A stretch of DNA of 64,000 nt from Gallionella capsiferriformans ES-2 (GCF_000145255.1 NC_014394.1:2046001-2110000); one strand, 5' to 3'. Positions 19,633-29,182 are shown, counted from the stretch's first letter. The notes: a model not told the origin generated them from the letters alone. Numbers and translations are program-made.

Positions 19633-20376
19633 ATGGGGCTGGTTGTTTCGCCTGATTTGTCCTCCCTGCCACTTGCTCAGTTGCAAGCCATGCAGCAGGC
19701 CGGCTTGGAAATCCTTGCCTGTTACCGGGTGCTGCAAAAAGCCGGGATGAATGTCGTCGGCGAAGTGCTGCGCGACACGCTCAATAAAGGCGAGACTTTC
19801 TACGAATATAACCACTATCCTGACGACGACGTGTACGACCGAGAGAGTCATGCGCAGTATTACTACCATGCCCATCGCGGCGAAGTCGGGGAGCACGGAC
19901 ACTTTCACTGCTTTCTGCGTCCGAAGGGCATGCCCGCAGGTGTAATGCCCATCGAGCACCCCGCAACCGATCCGTGGCCCAAGGGCGATGAGGCCTTGTC
20001 ACATCTGCTCGCCATTGCCATGGATGGCTACGGTTATCCGACCGGATTATTTACCACCAACCGCTGGGTGACTGCTGAAGCATGGTATCCCGCCGAGCAA
20101 GTGATCCAAATGCTGGATCACTTCGTGATAGACCATGCATTCCCATCATGGCCAGTAAACCGCTGGATCAGCGCGATGCTCATACTCTACCGCCCACATA
20201 TCGAAGCATTGCTCAAACGGCGCGACGAAACTGTCTGGGCTTGGGCGGAATTGCACCCTAGTGAGGACGTATTCGAGGATCGCATGCTGGACATCACCAG
20301 CCATATCCCAATCTCGGTGGAAGATACACTGCGCGAAATCAAACTTATGATTACCTCTTCACAACAGCAGACATGA
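19633..20376 (+). CDS. DUF6969-like protein of unknown function
   Basis: About 247 residues from the ATG of MGLVVSPDLSSLP. Recognisable family features: LECYRVL-type helix (ILACYRVLQKAGMNVVGEVL), FYEYNHYPDDDVYD, the histidine-rich HAQYYYHAHRGEVGEHGHFHCF, then LRPKGMP. These histidines look like a metal-binding site, but no activity is known to me. No signal peptide, so cytoplasmic. The start is uncertain: an ATG at 19576 would overlap the end of the NPC-repeat gene by 22 bases; neither has a good ribosome binding site. Translational coupling to the NPC-repeat gene is likely either way. Confidence 0.75.
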   Translation: MGLVVSPDLSSLPLAQLQAMQQAGLEILACYRVLQKAGMNVVGEVLRDTLNKGETFYEYNHYPDDDVYDRESHAQYYYHAHRGEVGEHGHFHCFLRPKGMPAGVMPIEHPATDPWPKGDEALSHLLAIAMDGYGYPTGLFTTNRWVTAEAWYPAEQVIQMLDHFVIDHAFPSWPVNRWISAMLILYRPHIEALLKRRDETVWAWAELHPSEDVFEDRMLDITSHIPISVEDTLREIKLMITSSQQQT

Positions 20377-20398
20377 ACACTTAAATCCCTGATCGCCT

Positions 20399-20419
20399 GC
20401 CCGCATTGCGGGCAGGAGA
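20399..20419. repeat. Perfect 9-bp hairpin (CCTGCCCGC / GCGGGCAGG) after DUF6969 gene
   Basis: An inverted repeat with a three-base loop, 22 bases after the DUF6969 stop. There is no T run on either strand, so I call it a hairpin rather than a terminator, although it could slow or end transcription between two convergent genes. Confidence 0.45.
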
Positions 20420-20563
20420 AAATGGGAGCCCTCGTGCCAGTGGTTCTACCTTCCTTGTGGTTTTGAAACCAAAACTGGGCGATTGCTGTGTGTTCTGCTC
20501 TTATGGATCGATTCCTTGCCCGCCGATCCAGCAACGCAGCTCATGGAAGCCTTGATCGCTTCC

Positions 20564-21403
20564 TTAAAACAGGTGCGGCGCGATCTCCGTCACCATCGCA
20601 CCGATCAAGTCGGTGTCGCAGTCAGGTGCGAGCACGGAGGCCTCTCCCATTCCTCCCGTCATTTCCAGTTGCAGCAAACCATCCTGTTTGTGCAGTCGTG
20701 ACTCACCGCCGCAGGCACGGCAATAGATATGCTCGCCATCACGATGCGTAGCCCGAGCCACGACGGGCGCGCTGCATGACGGACATGGCAGCAAGGGGAT
20801 GCCCGACTCGCTGTGGCCGACGATGTGTACAATATCCGTCATGCGCTCCAACGCTAAAAAGTGCTTGCCCAGATTCTGGTCAAACTGACTGCCCAGCTCG
20901 CTACCGATAATGGAGAATGCCTTTTCTGTCGGCATGCCTTTACGGTAGGCGCGTGTACTGGTCATTGCATCAAAGGCATCGGCGATGCTGACGATGCGTG
21001 CCACCTCGGGAATGACATCACCCGCAATACCGTGAGGATACCCCCTGCCGTCCGGACGTTCGTGGTGAGCAACCACAGCATCCATTGCCAGCCCTGCAAG
21101 CGGATGGCTGGACAGAAGCCGCCCGCCCACCGACGGATGAGTTTTGATGATGTCATACTCGGCCTCGGTGAGGCGATCCGGCTTATTCAGAATGGCATCC
21201 GGCACACCGACCTTGCCCAGGTCGTGCAAAAAACCGCCGACCTCGCACAGCGAAATATCACGCCTTGATAAGCCGGCCTGTTGGGCCAGCAGCCTGGAAA
21301 ATTGTGAAACGCGCCAAAGGTGGCCGCCGGTATAAGGGTCGCGCGCTTCGACGATCATTGACAAGCCGAGCAGCGTGTTCAACAACGATTCTTTTTCAGA
21401 CAT
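20564..21403 (-). CDS. HD-GYP domain phosphodiesterase with C-terminal zinc ribbon
   Basis: About 279 residues. HD-GYP domain at about 1-185: HLWRVSQFSRLLA, the HD pair in GGFLHDLGKVGVP, HHERPDGRGYP (the GYP motif) and SIADAFDAMTS, so hydrolysis of cyclic-di-GMP (or cGAMP) is expected. A C-terminal addition has CPSC (about 205) and CRAC (about 228), a four-cysteine zinc-ribbon-like element not usual in HD-GYP proteins. The start at 21403 is preferred to 21457 because GGAG precedes it and it then follows the CcdA-like gene without overlap (23-base gap). Third gene of the thioredoxin/CcdA operon, hence probably in the same ECF regulon. Confidence 0.85.
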   Translation of the reverse strand: MSEKESLLNTLLGLSMIVEARDPYTGGHLWRVSQFSRLLAQQAGLSRRDISLCEVGGFLHDLGKVGVPDAILNKPDRLTEAEYDIIKTHPSVGGRLLSSHPLAGLAMDAVVAHHERPDGRGYPHGIAGDVIPEVARIVSIADAFDAMTSTRAYRKGMPTEKAFSIIGSELGSQFDQNLGKHFLALERMTDIVHIVGHSESGIPLLPCPSCSAPVVARATHRDGEHIYCRACGGESRLHKQDGLLQLEMTGGMGEASVLAPDCDTDLIGAMVTEIAPHLF

Positions 21404-21426
21404 ATATTCTTTCTCCGATTCAACGC

Positions 21427-22152
21427 TCAAAAACGACTGGTCAATATAACCAGCCAATCCGGCATAACATTCACCGCATGACGCTCAAATGTTCTATCAA
21501 CTCCTGACAAAACAAAAATACCAAGCAATAGCAATGCCGCGCCAAAAACTTTTTTCGCCTTTTGTCCGTTCTCAAGCATGCGGTTGCGCCATCTACCCAT
21601 CGCCTGACGGGATAACATGCCGATAGCCAACAGCGGCAGTGCAGCGCCTAAACTGAACATCAGCATCACAGCACCTACCTGCAACAATGCCTCTCCCTGA
21701 CTGGCAAGCGTGATTGCCACCCCGAGTGTAGGACCGACGCACGGGCTCCACACGATTCCAAGCAACATGCCGAGCAAAAATTGACCATGCAAACCATCCA
21801 GATTAAAACGCGCGAGTAGTCCTTGCCCCACGCCCAATCGACTGATTGCACCGCTGAACCTCTCTTGCAGCACGCTGGAGAACATAATGGCGCCAAACAG
21901 TATCAATAGCAGACCTCCCACCACACGCAAGCTATCTGCCTCCAAGCCAATCCTGGCTCCCATCGAACCGATTACGACGCCAATCACGGTATATGAAGCC
22001 ATTAAACCTACAATCAGAGCATACGGCCCCATGCGATGCGAGCTTACCGATGAACCCAACAAAATAGGCACCAGCGGTAAAACGCAAGGTGATAGCGTGG
22101 AAAGAACGCCCGCCAGAAATGACAGGCCAAAACTAGTCAAGCCGAGTTCCAT
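21427..22152 (-). CDS. CcdA/DsbD-type transmembrane thiol reductant carrier
   Basis: 241 residues, six predicted membrane segments. The two redox cysteines of the family are in LSTLSPCVLPLVP (segment 1) and VWSPCVGPTLG (segment 4), each followed by the helix-breaking proline. Such proteins pass electrons from cytoplasmic thioredoxin to periplasmic thioredoxin-like proteins. Its partner is encoded immediately upstream (11-base gap), a secreted thioredoxin. Given the divergent NPC-repeat cytochrome, a role in keeping the NPC cysteines reduced or in haem attachment is likely, but inferred. Confidence 0.88.
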   Translation of the reverse strand: MELGLTSFGLSFLAGVLSTLSPCVLPLVPILLGSSVSSHRMGPYALIVGLMASYTVIGVVIGSMGARIGLEADSLRVVGGLLLILFGAIMFSSVLQERFSGAISRLGVGQGLLARFNLDGLHGQFLLGMLLGIVWSPCVGPTLGVAITLASQGEALLQVGAVMLMFSLGAALPLLAIGMLSRQAMGRWRNRMLENGQKAKKVFGAALLLLGIFVLSGVDRTFERHAVNVMPDWLVILTSRF

Positions 22153-22163
22153 GAATACCCCCT

Positions 22164-22547
22164 CTACAAAGCCGAATACAGTAATCTGGCAATCCGATCA
22201 CTGTCGGTCTCGCCCGTCATTCGACCAGCCATTTCGCCGCCTTTAAATACGATCAATGTACTTTGATATTTGGCACCCAATTTGTGTACAACGGGTTTCT
22301 GTTGATCAAAATCGACACGTAAAATAGTTATTTCACGAAACTCTGCCTTGGACAATAACTTTTCCAACACCCGCTCCTGAGCACGGCAGGTTCCGCACCA
22401 ATTTGCATGAATTGTCACCAATACAGGCTTTTCTGCCTTGTTCAAAGCATCCATTTTCTCTTGTGTGTATGGTTCGCCCAGCGCGTGAGCAAGCAGCGGA
22501 AAGATCAATGCAAGCAACAACATCAAAGATCGTGCAATCTGTTTCAT
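22164..22547 (-). CDS. Periplasmic thioredoxin-family protein
   Basis: 127 residues. Signal peptide at 1-22 (MKQIARSLMLLLALIFPLLA, cleaved after AHA), then a thioredoxin fold with the active site WCGTC (about residue 50), the cis-proline region (TLIVF, here with serine-threonine instead of the usual TP) and a final helix. First gene of an operon with the CcdA-like carrier and the HD-GYP gene. A promoter-like ECF motif reads into it 53 bases upstream (22600-22628). It would act as a reductase of periplasmic disulfides, fed by the CcdA-like protein. Confidence 0.88.
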   Translation of the reverse strand: MKQIARSLMLLLALIFPLLAHALGEPYTQEKMDALNKAEKPVLVTIHANWCGTCRAQERVLEKLLSKAEFREITILRVDFDQQKPVVHKLGAKYQSTLIVFKGGEMAGRMTGETDSDRIARLLYSAL

Positions 22548-22599
22548 GAAGGTCTCCTGGATATTACAAAGTGGGCTTGATGCCTTGCATCAATAAACT

Positions 22600-22628
22600 T
22601 TTGTCGTTATAAAAACCGTTTTCTTACA
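22600..22628 (-). promoter_or_regulatory. ECF-type promoter motif before thioredoxin/CcdA/HD-GYP operon
   Basis: Minus strand: TGTAAGA (22628-22622), 15 bases, CGACAAA (22606-22600), 53 bases before the thioredoxin ATG. Its -35 end stands 20 bases from the -35 end of a plus-strand copy (22649), so the two transcripts start back to back. Confidence 0.68.
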
Positions 22629-22648
22629 GACGAATACAAATATTCTCG

Positions 22649-22678
22649 TGTAAGAAGTGTCCATCCTGATTCGACTGA
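22649..22678 (+). promoter_or_regulatory. ECF-type promoter motif, distal, before NPC-repeat cytochrome gene
   Basis: TGTAAGA (22649-22655), 16 bases, CGACTGA (22672-22678). It lies 238 bases upstream of the NPC-repeat cytochrome gene and 130 bases before the second, closer motif. Confidence 0.68.
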
Positions 22679-22807
22679 CGACGGTCAGCTGCGCTCAACA
22701 CGATCTGAATTTACCGATACCCTCTTCCAAGGAAGAACACTATGAACCTCACATTCAGCGTTGTCGATTCTTACGCCTGTAAAACAGGTAATTTGTCGGA
22801 GAAATTT

Positions 22808-22837
22808 TGTAAGGATAGTACCTATGCCATCGACTAA
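22808..22837 (+). promoter_or_regulatory. ECF-type promoter motif, proximal, before NPC-repeat cytochrome gene
   Basis: TGTAAGG (22808-22814), 16 bases, CGACTAA (22831-22837), 79 bases before the ATG at 22917. Two tandem copies of the motif drive toward the same gene. Confidence 0.72.
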
Positions 22838-22916
22838 CTATCGTCACTGAAATTGCAGCGCGTGACTGATTCGTTCATTGCAACACTTAAGACTCATTAA
22901 AACTAAGGAGAACACC

Positions 22917-23624
22917 ATGAAACGCAGCCCCCTATACAACGTACTGCTTGCTTCCGGCGCGCTAACCCTATCTCTTGCCGGAATGGCCATAGCCGCACCT
23001 TGTCGCGCCAATCCCTGCGCACCGCGAAACAGCACATCGCGTATGAACCCTTGCGCGGCCAAGAATCCCTGTGCAGCCAAAAACCCGTGTGCAGCCGCTT
23101 CCGACCGTATCGACCCCGCACTCACCACACGTCCAAATAATTATCGTCCCTACAAAGGCAACCACACCCAACTCGTTGCTGAAGGCAAAACGCTATTCAG
23201 CGATACCAGCTTGAGCACGAATGGCATGTCTTGCAACACCTGCCACCAGAGTAATGGTGCTTTCCAGGCAACCTTCGCCCAACCCTACCCGCATTTTGTG
23301 CAAATGACGCATGACCGGGCCAACGTCAAAGTCGTGCATCTGGATGAGATGGTGCAGTTTTGCATGGTCGTGCCAATGGCGGCCAAGCCGCTAGCCTGGA
23401 GCAGCAAGAAACTGGCCGCACTGACAGCCTACTCCGCTTCGCTGCAAAAAGGCTTCAGGGTGAATGCTAACCCATGCGCGGCCGCCAATCCATGTGCCGC
23501 AAAGAATCCCTGTGGCGCGAAAATGAATCCCTGTGCAACCAAAAACCCATGCGCGATGAAGATGAACCCGTGCGCCGGAAAAAATCCGTGCAATGCCAAA
23601 AACCCCTGTGCGGCGAAGCACTGA
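22917..23624 (+). CDS. NPC-repeat protein with embedded monohaem cytochrome c
   Basis: 235 residues. Signal peptide (MKRSPLYNVLLASGALTLSL, cleavage after AIA), five PC units at once after cleavage, then a globular part (about 60-175) with haem site CNTCH and a candidate axial methionine in FCMVVPMAAKPLAW, then eight further NPC units up to the C-terminus (ending NPCAAKH). The repeat arms are the same N-P-C-A-A-K unit as in the 101-residue protein at 19292. The start is set by AAGGAG 6 bases upstream; the frame is open 13 codons further. Probably a periplasmic redox protein with flexible thiol or metal-binding arms. Followed by a YeeE/YedE gene. Confidence 0.85.
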   Translation: MKRSPLYNVLLASGALTLSLAGMAIAAPCRANPCAPRNSTSRMNPCAAKNPCAAKNPCAAASDRIDPALTTRPNNYRPYKGNHTQLVAEGKTLFSDTSLSTNGMSCNTCHQSNGAFQATFAQPYPHFVQMTHDRANVKVVHLDEMVQFCMVVPMAAKPLAWSSKKLAALTAYSASLQKGFRVNANPCAAANPCAAKNPCGAKMNPCATKNPCAMKMNPCAGKNPCNAKNPCAAKH

Positions 23625-23738
23625 TAAGCCAGCGTAATGCGACGGCAACGGGCTTCAGGGTGAAGTCGGTTGCCACTCCCGATCAATCCAGACATTGCGG
23701 GCACAGAAACGCTGTGCTTCGATTGCAGGTTTAACAAA

Positions 23739-24866
23739 ATGAAGATGCAACGTTTATATCTGGGCGCGTCCGTTCTTCTCATGCTGCTGCTTACCTGGCA
23801 GACTGTACTGCACGAATCCGCCCTGCTGCTGATTCCGCTGGGTGCGCTGTTGGGTGTGGCATTCCATCATGCGGGGTTCGGCTTTACCGGTACATATCGA
23901 ATGCTGTTGGAGGCTGGCAGCGTCAGACTGGTGCAGGCGCAACTTCTATTGCTGGCGCTAACCACCCTGCTATTTGCGCCTTTCCTCGCCGCCGCATCGT
24001 TCAACGGCCACAGTATCGTTGGCGCGGTTGCACCACTCGGGTTCGGCGTCACAACGGGCGCGTTCATGTTCGGCATCGGCATGCAACTAGCGGGCGGTTG
24101 CGGCTCCGGCACGTTATGCGGTTTCGGTAGCGGTAATACGCGATTGTTCTTCACCATCATCACATTCTGTTTCGGCGGCTGGCTCGCCACATTGCATGCA
24201 GACTGGTGGGAAAACCTGCCCGCCTGGGATGCCCCAGCACTCGGCGATATGTTGGGCTGGCCGCTGGCAGTAGGGTTACAACTTGCCGTGTTCGCCCTGC
24301 TGTGGCGGGCGACACTGCTCTGGGGAAAACGCGACGAGGTCAACACGGTCCAGGTTTACACTTGGTGGCGCGGACCATGGCCGCTGTATCTCAGCATGCT
24401 GTTGGTCGCCCTGCTCAATCTAGCGGTGCTGCTGCAAACCGGCCACCCCTGGGTGGTGACTTGGGCATTTACTCTGTGGGGTGCCAAGATGGCAGCGGCA
24501 CTCGGCTGGGATGCGGAAGGCAGCACATTCTGGAACAACGACTACCGGCTGGATCAATTGCAAGGCAGCGTGTTCACCGACGAAACCAGCGTGATGGATA
24601 TGGCCATCATCTTGGGATCGCTGATCGCCGCCGCGCTGGCGGGTGTACTCAAACCTAATCTTCGTTTGACCTTACTGCCGTTGCTGGCCGCGCTGCTCGG
24701 CGGACTCCTGATGGGTTACGGTTCGCGCATCGCCTACGGATGCAACATTGGTGCTTTTCTCTCTGGCATTTCATCCACCAGTTTGCACGGCTGGCTGTGG
24801 ATACTCGCCGCACTGCCCGGCAATTGGGTCGGCATCAAACTGCGCGGCGTGTTTCGCGTCGAGTAG
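23739..24866 (+). CDS. YeeE/YedE-family (TsuA-like) membrane transporter
   Basis: About 375 residues with nine or more membrane segments. Two family half-motifs are visible: GIGMQLAGGCGSGTLCGFGSG (first half) and GYGSRIAYGCNIGAFLSGIS (second half), with the conserved cysteines that relay thiosulfate in TsuA. Members import thiosulfate or related sulfur (some selenium) compounds. The start is at MKMQRLYLG, since the 23 upstream codons are not hydrophobic or conserved. It follows the NPC-repeat cytochrome gene by 114 bases and is probably transcribed with it. Its last 22 bases before the terminal codons are repeated after merA (27792-27813). Confidence 0.85.
   Translation: MKMQRLYLGASVLLMLLLTWQTVLHESALLLIPLGALLGVAFHHAGFGFTGTYRMLLEAGSVRLVQAQLLLLALTTLLFAPFLAAASFNGHSIVGAVAPLGFGVTTGAFMFGIGMQLAGGCGSGTLCGFGSGNTRLFFTIITFCFGGWLATLHADWWENLPAWDAPALGDMLGWPLAVGLQLAVFALLWRATLLWGKRDEVNTVQVYTWWRGPWPLYLSMLLVALLNLAVLLQTGHPWVVTWAFTLWGAKMAAALGWDAEGSTFWNNDYRLDQLQGSVFTDETSVMDMAIILGSLIAAALAGVLKPNLRLTLLPLLAALLGGLLMGYGSRIAYGCNIGAFLSGISSTSLHGWLWILAALPGNWVGIKLRGVFRVE
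24830..24851 (+). repeat. Direct repeat flanking the mer operon, left copy
   Basis: CGGCATCAAACTGCGCGGCG plus TG, inside the end of the YeeE/YedE gene (coding GIKLRGV). The identical 22 bases occur at 27792-27813, ten bases after the merA stop codon, in non-coding sequence. Confidence 0.85.
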
Positions 24867-24876
24867 CGTAGCCAGG

Positions 24877-25377
24877 TTACGACAATGTTCTTTCTCCGCC
24901 CACCAGGCTGTCAATAATCGGGCAGCCACAGCCGCCTTTTCCTTTTCGACAGGCGGAAATAAGTTTTTCTAATGATGATTCTATGGAGAGTAAATCCGCA
25001 ATTTTTTGTTTGATTACCACAAGTTTTTTCTCGGCCAACCTCTTTGTTTCGGCGCAATGCTCGCCTTCGGCCAACTTGAGCAGCAAGGAAATTTCCGTCA
25101 GCGAAAAACCAATGGCCTGTGCGCGCTTGATGAACAGTAAACAGTTCAATTCAACTGCACCATAACGTCGGATCGAACCAAATTCCCTTTTCGGTGTGTT
25201 CAGCAATTTCTCGCGCTGGTAATAACGAATGGTTTCCACATTTACGCCAGCTTCCGAAGCCAATTGCCCGATGGTCATGCCGTTTTCCGGATCATGTATC
25301 TGTAATTTTGGAGCACTCGCTTTGTTCGTTTGGCCGCTGCGCTTCGCTTGCTCGAAACTTGCTTTGCTCGTTTTCAT
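24877..25377 (-). CDS. merR: Mercury-responsive regulator MerR
   Basis: 166 residues. MerR helix-turn-helix with MTIGQLASEAGVNVETIRYY, then the dimerisation helix and the three mercury-binding cysteines: Cys in GEHCAETK, and the pair in ISACRKGKGGCGCP. An unusual 33-residue basic N-terminal extension precedes the canonical MTIGQL start; GGAG lies about 10 bases before the longer start (25377), whereas the shorter start at 25278 is also possible. Divergent from merT, sharing the operator at 25383-25413, the usual mer layout. It would repress without and activate with Hg(II). Confidence 0.92.
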   Translation of the reverse strand: MKTSKASFEQAKRSGQTNKASAPKLQIHDPENGMTIGQLASEAGVNVETIRYYQREKLLNTPKREFGSIRRYGAVELNCLLFIKRAQAIGFSLTEISLLLKLAEGEHCAETKRLAEKKLVVIKQKIADLLSIESSLEKLISACRKGKGGCGCPIIDSLVGGERTLS

Positions 25378-25382
25378 AATGC

Positions 25383-25413
25383 TTGACTCCGTAGTTGACT
25401 ACGGGTTTAAGGT
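25383..25413 (+). promoter_or_regulatory. mer promoter with MerR operator
   Basis: -35 TTGACT (25383-25388), a 19-base spacer, -10 TAAGGT (25408-25413). The spacer contains the perfect palindrome CCGTAG-TTGA-CTACGG (25389-25404). The overlong 19-base spacer and dyad are the hallmark of MerR-activated promoters, twisted into register when Hg-MerR binds. Confidence 0.92.
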
Positions 25414-25441
25414 TAGCACATCTTTGGGAAAGGAGAATCAC

Positions 25442-25792
25442 ATGTCTGAAACAAAAACCGGTCGCGGTGCGCTTTTTATAGGCGGATTGGCTGCCATCCT
25501 GGCTTCGACCTGCTGCCTCGGGCCGCTGGTACTGATCACACTTGGTTTCAGTGGTGCGTGGATCAGCAATCTGACGGTGATGGAACCTTACCGGCCGATT
25601 TTTATCGGCGCAGCATTGGTGGCACTGTTCTTCGCCTGGCGGCGTATTTATCGACCGGAGGGTGCATGCAAACCGAGTGAGGTTTGCGCGTTACCGCAGG
25701 CTAGGCGTGCTTACAAAAGCATTTTCTGGATCGTTGTGATGTTAGTGCTGGTTGTACTTAGCTTCCCTTATATTGCACCGTTATTTTATTGA
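25442..25792 (+). CDS. merT: Mercuric transport protein MerT
   Basis: 116 residues with three membrane segments. The vicinal cysteine pair of segment 1 is in ASTCCLGPL and the second pair in the cytoplasmic loop CKPSEVCALP. It takes Hg(II) from MerP and hands it to MerA. The start at 25442 has AAGGAG 7 bases upstream; the frame runs open far upstream through the operator, which is not coding. First structural gene of the mer operon. Confidence 0.93.
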   Translation: MSETKTGRGALFIGGLAAILASTCCLGPLVLITLGFSGAWISNLTVMEPYRPIFIGAALVALFFAWRRIYRPEGACKPSEVCALPQARRAYKSIFWIVVMLVLVVLSFPYIAPLFY

Positions 25793-25804
25793 AGGAGTCG
25801 TAAC

Positions 25805-26127
25805 ATGAAAGCGAGCAAAGCGAGTTTCACTAAAATTGCCCAAATACTTTCAATTGTCATGGCAACTGCCATTAGCGCATTGACTATGTCACCTGCCTTT
25901 GCGGCCAACAAGACGGCTACGTTGGCGGTATCCAACATGACATGTTCGGCATGTCCGATCACCGTAAAAAAGGCACTTTTCGGCGTGTATGGCGTCGAGA
26001 AAGTGGCCTTCAATCTCGACAAGAGAGAAGCTGCCGTGACCTTCGACGATGGCAGTACCACCGTCAAGGCACTCACCAAAGCGACTGAAGACGCGGGTTA
26101 TCCATCAAAAATCGTGGTGGTGCGTAA

Positions 26128-26131
<4 letters not shown>
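25805..26131 (+). CDS. merP: Periplasmic mercury-binding protein MerP
   Basis: 108 residues. Signal peptide at about 1-35 (an extended basic N-region, MKASKASFTKIAQ, then a hydrophobic core, cleaved near AFA), followed by one heavy-metal-associated domain with NMTCSACPITVKKAL, the two mercury-binding cysteines. It collects Hg(II) in the periplasm for MerT. Twelve bases after merT; its end overlaps merF by 4 bases. Confidence 0.93.
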
Positions 26132-27782
<1,651 letters not shown>

Positions 27783-27791
27783 CAGTTAGAG

Positions 27792-27813
27792 CGGCATCAA
27801 ACTGCGCGGCGTG
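27792..27813 (+). repeat. Direct repeat flanking the mer operon, right copy
   Basis: Identical to 24830-24851, the end of the YeeE/YedE gene. A few bases beyond the repeat are also similar. It suggests that a YeeE 3' end was duplicated or left behind when the mer segment came in. Confidence 0.85.
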
Positions 27814-27852
27814 CTTCACATGAGGTGACGCCATCCCGCGCCATCCCCGGAA

Positions 27853-28319
27853 TCAGCGTTGCCGGTTTGCCCAGCGCCATGCCGCCCACGGCACCGCGAC
27901 CCATTGCAACAGCGGCGCCAGACCGACATCGATCCACGGCAACACCGGCATCCATGCGGAATACGACCAATTACCCTGAGCCAGATTGTTTCGCTCGCTC
28001 CACACGGTGTAGGCGACTGCAATGACTATCGTCCAAATGACGATCCTCGGCCCCGGCCAGTCGGCGCGTTCGCCTGCGCCGTTCAGAATCAAGGCAAGGA
28101 ACAAGGCCGCCATGCCGATCAGGACATCAACCGCCGTGCAATGGATGACGGCATAGACGATGCTCTCCCAGCGCGGGTCCGACCACAGGGTATAGAGCGG
28201 CAACTGTACGATCTCCCACACCAGGCTACAGATCGCCAATCGCGGCAGATAGCGGCAGATAGCGGCAGATAGCGGCGCAGGATAAACGAACGGGATTCCG
28301 GGTGGGCATACCAGTTCAT
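27853..28319 (-). pseudogene. Small membrane protein gene, out of frame through a 10-bp tandem repeat
   Basis: From the ATG at 28319, which overlaps the stop of the hydroxylase gene (ATGA), the first codons read MNWYAHPESRSFILRRYLP; then three tandem copies of a 10-bp unit (28243-28272) shift the frame and translation ends at 28119. The membrane-protein frame continues from the repeat to 27853: about 128 residues with four hydrophobic segments, beginning RLAICSLVWEIVQLPLY and ending WAAWRWANRQR. With one copy (or four) of the unit both parts join into about 148 or 158 residues. I do not recognise the family. A TTG at 28239 could still start the shorter form. Confidence 0.7.
28243..28272. repeat. 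10-bp tandem repeat, three copies (CGGCAGATAG)
   Basis: Three perfect copies of CGGCAGATAG inside the 5' coding part of the membrane protein gene. Since 10 is not a multiple of 3, each added or lost unit changes the reading frame. Copy numbers 1, 4 or 7 keep the gene open; the present 3 close it. Confidence 0.85.
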
Positions 28320-29182
28320 GGCTGTTTCTTGTCTCCGGAATAATTGCGCCGGTTGATCGCGTAGTCGGTGATCTCGCCCTTGAAGGGCAGGAGCAGCATG
28401 CCGTCCAGCCGCACTACTTCGCGCGGGTCGGCATGGTCGCTGATGCCGAAGGTCATGGCCAGGTGACCGGCGCGCAGCTGGTCGCGATAGGTGCCGAACA
28501 GGCGATCCCACCATGGCAGGTTGAAGCCGAAGTTGGAGTTGGCCTCGTCATCTTCTATGGAATGGTACACACGGTGCATGTCCGGTGTGACCACGAACCG
28601 GCGCAACACCCGATCCAGCGCAAGCGGCAGACGGATGTTGCCGTGATTAAACATCGCGGTGGCATTGAGCAGCACTTCGAAGATCACCACCGCCAGCACC
28701 GGCGGGCCGAGCACGACGATGGTGGCGAACTTGATAAGCATGGACAGCACGATCTCGATGGGGTGGAAGCGCGCACCGGTGGTCACGTCGAAATCCGGGT
28801 CAGCGTGGTGCACCCGGTGCAGCCGCCACAGCGCAGGCACGGCATGGAACATGACGTGTTGAAGCCAGATGACGAAATCCAGAATGATCGCTGCCAGCGG
28901 CACAGCAATCGCAAACGGAATCTGGAAATGGTTGAGCAGTCCCCAGCCGATCGCGGTGCAAAATGCGGCCACGCCCACCGCCGCCAGCGGAAAGAGCAGC
29001 CGCAGCAGCACGGTGTTGAGGACAACGATGCCGAGGTTGCTGGCCCAGCGTAACACCTTGGATACGGTCAATGCACGCCGGGGCGCGGCCAGCTCCCACA
29101 GGCCAACCACAGCCAGGACGCCGAAAAAGAAGCCGAGCCGGATGGCGGGTTCGTTGGTGAGAATGAAGTGTTCGAAATTCAT
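28316..29182 (-). CDS. Fatty acid hydroxylase superfamily (sterol desaturase-like) membrane protein
   Basis: 288 residues, four or five membrane segments. The histidine clusters that hold the di-iron centre are visible: WLQHVMFH, HRVHHAD, NHGN and HRVYHS. Members hydroxylate or desaturate lipids; the substrate here is unknown. The last base of the stop codon is shared with the following gene (ATGA). It lies downstream of the PiT gene with a 325-base gap holding hairpins and repeats, so it probably has its own promoter. Confidence 0.85.
   Translation of the reverse strand: MNFEHFILTNEPAIRLGFFFGVLAVVGLWELAAPRRALTVSKVLRWASNLGIVVLNTVLLRLLFPLAAVGVAAFCTAIGWGLLNHFQIPFAIAVPLAAIILDFVIWLQHVMFHAVPALWRLHRVHHADPDFDVTTGARFHPIEIVLSMLIKFATIVVLGPPVLAVVIFEVLLNATAMFNHGNIRLPLALDRVLRRFVVTPDMHRVYHSIEDDEANSNFGFNLPWWDRLFGTYRDQLRAGHLAMTFGISDHADPREVVRLDGMLLLPFKGEITDYAINRRNYSGDKKQP

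Noticed and set aside
19292..23624. NPC-repeat proteins as bufferins or classical metallothioneins
   Set aside because: The bufferin partners (DUF692 MNIO enzyme and DUF2063) are not in the window, and the cysteine spacing does not match metallothionein patterns.
28243..28272. CRISPR array
   Set aside because: The three 10-bp units are directly adjacent without spacers; it is a simple tandem repeat.
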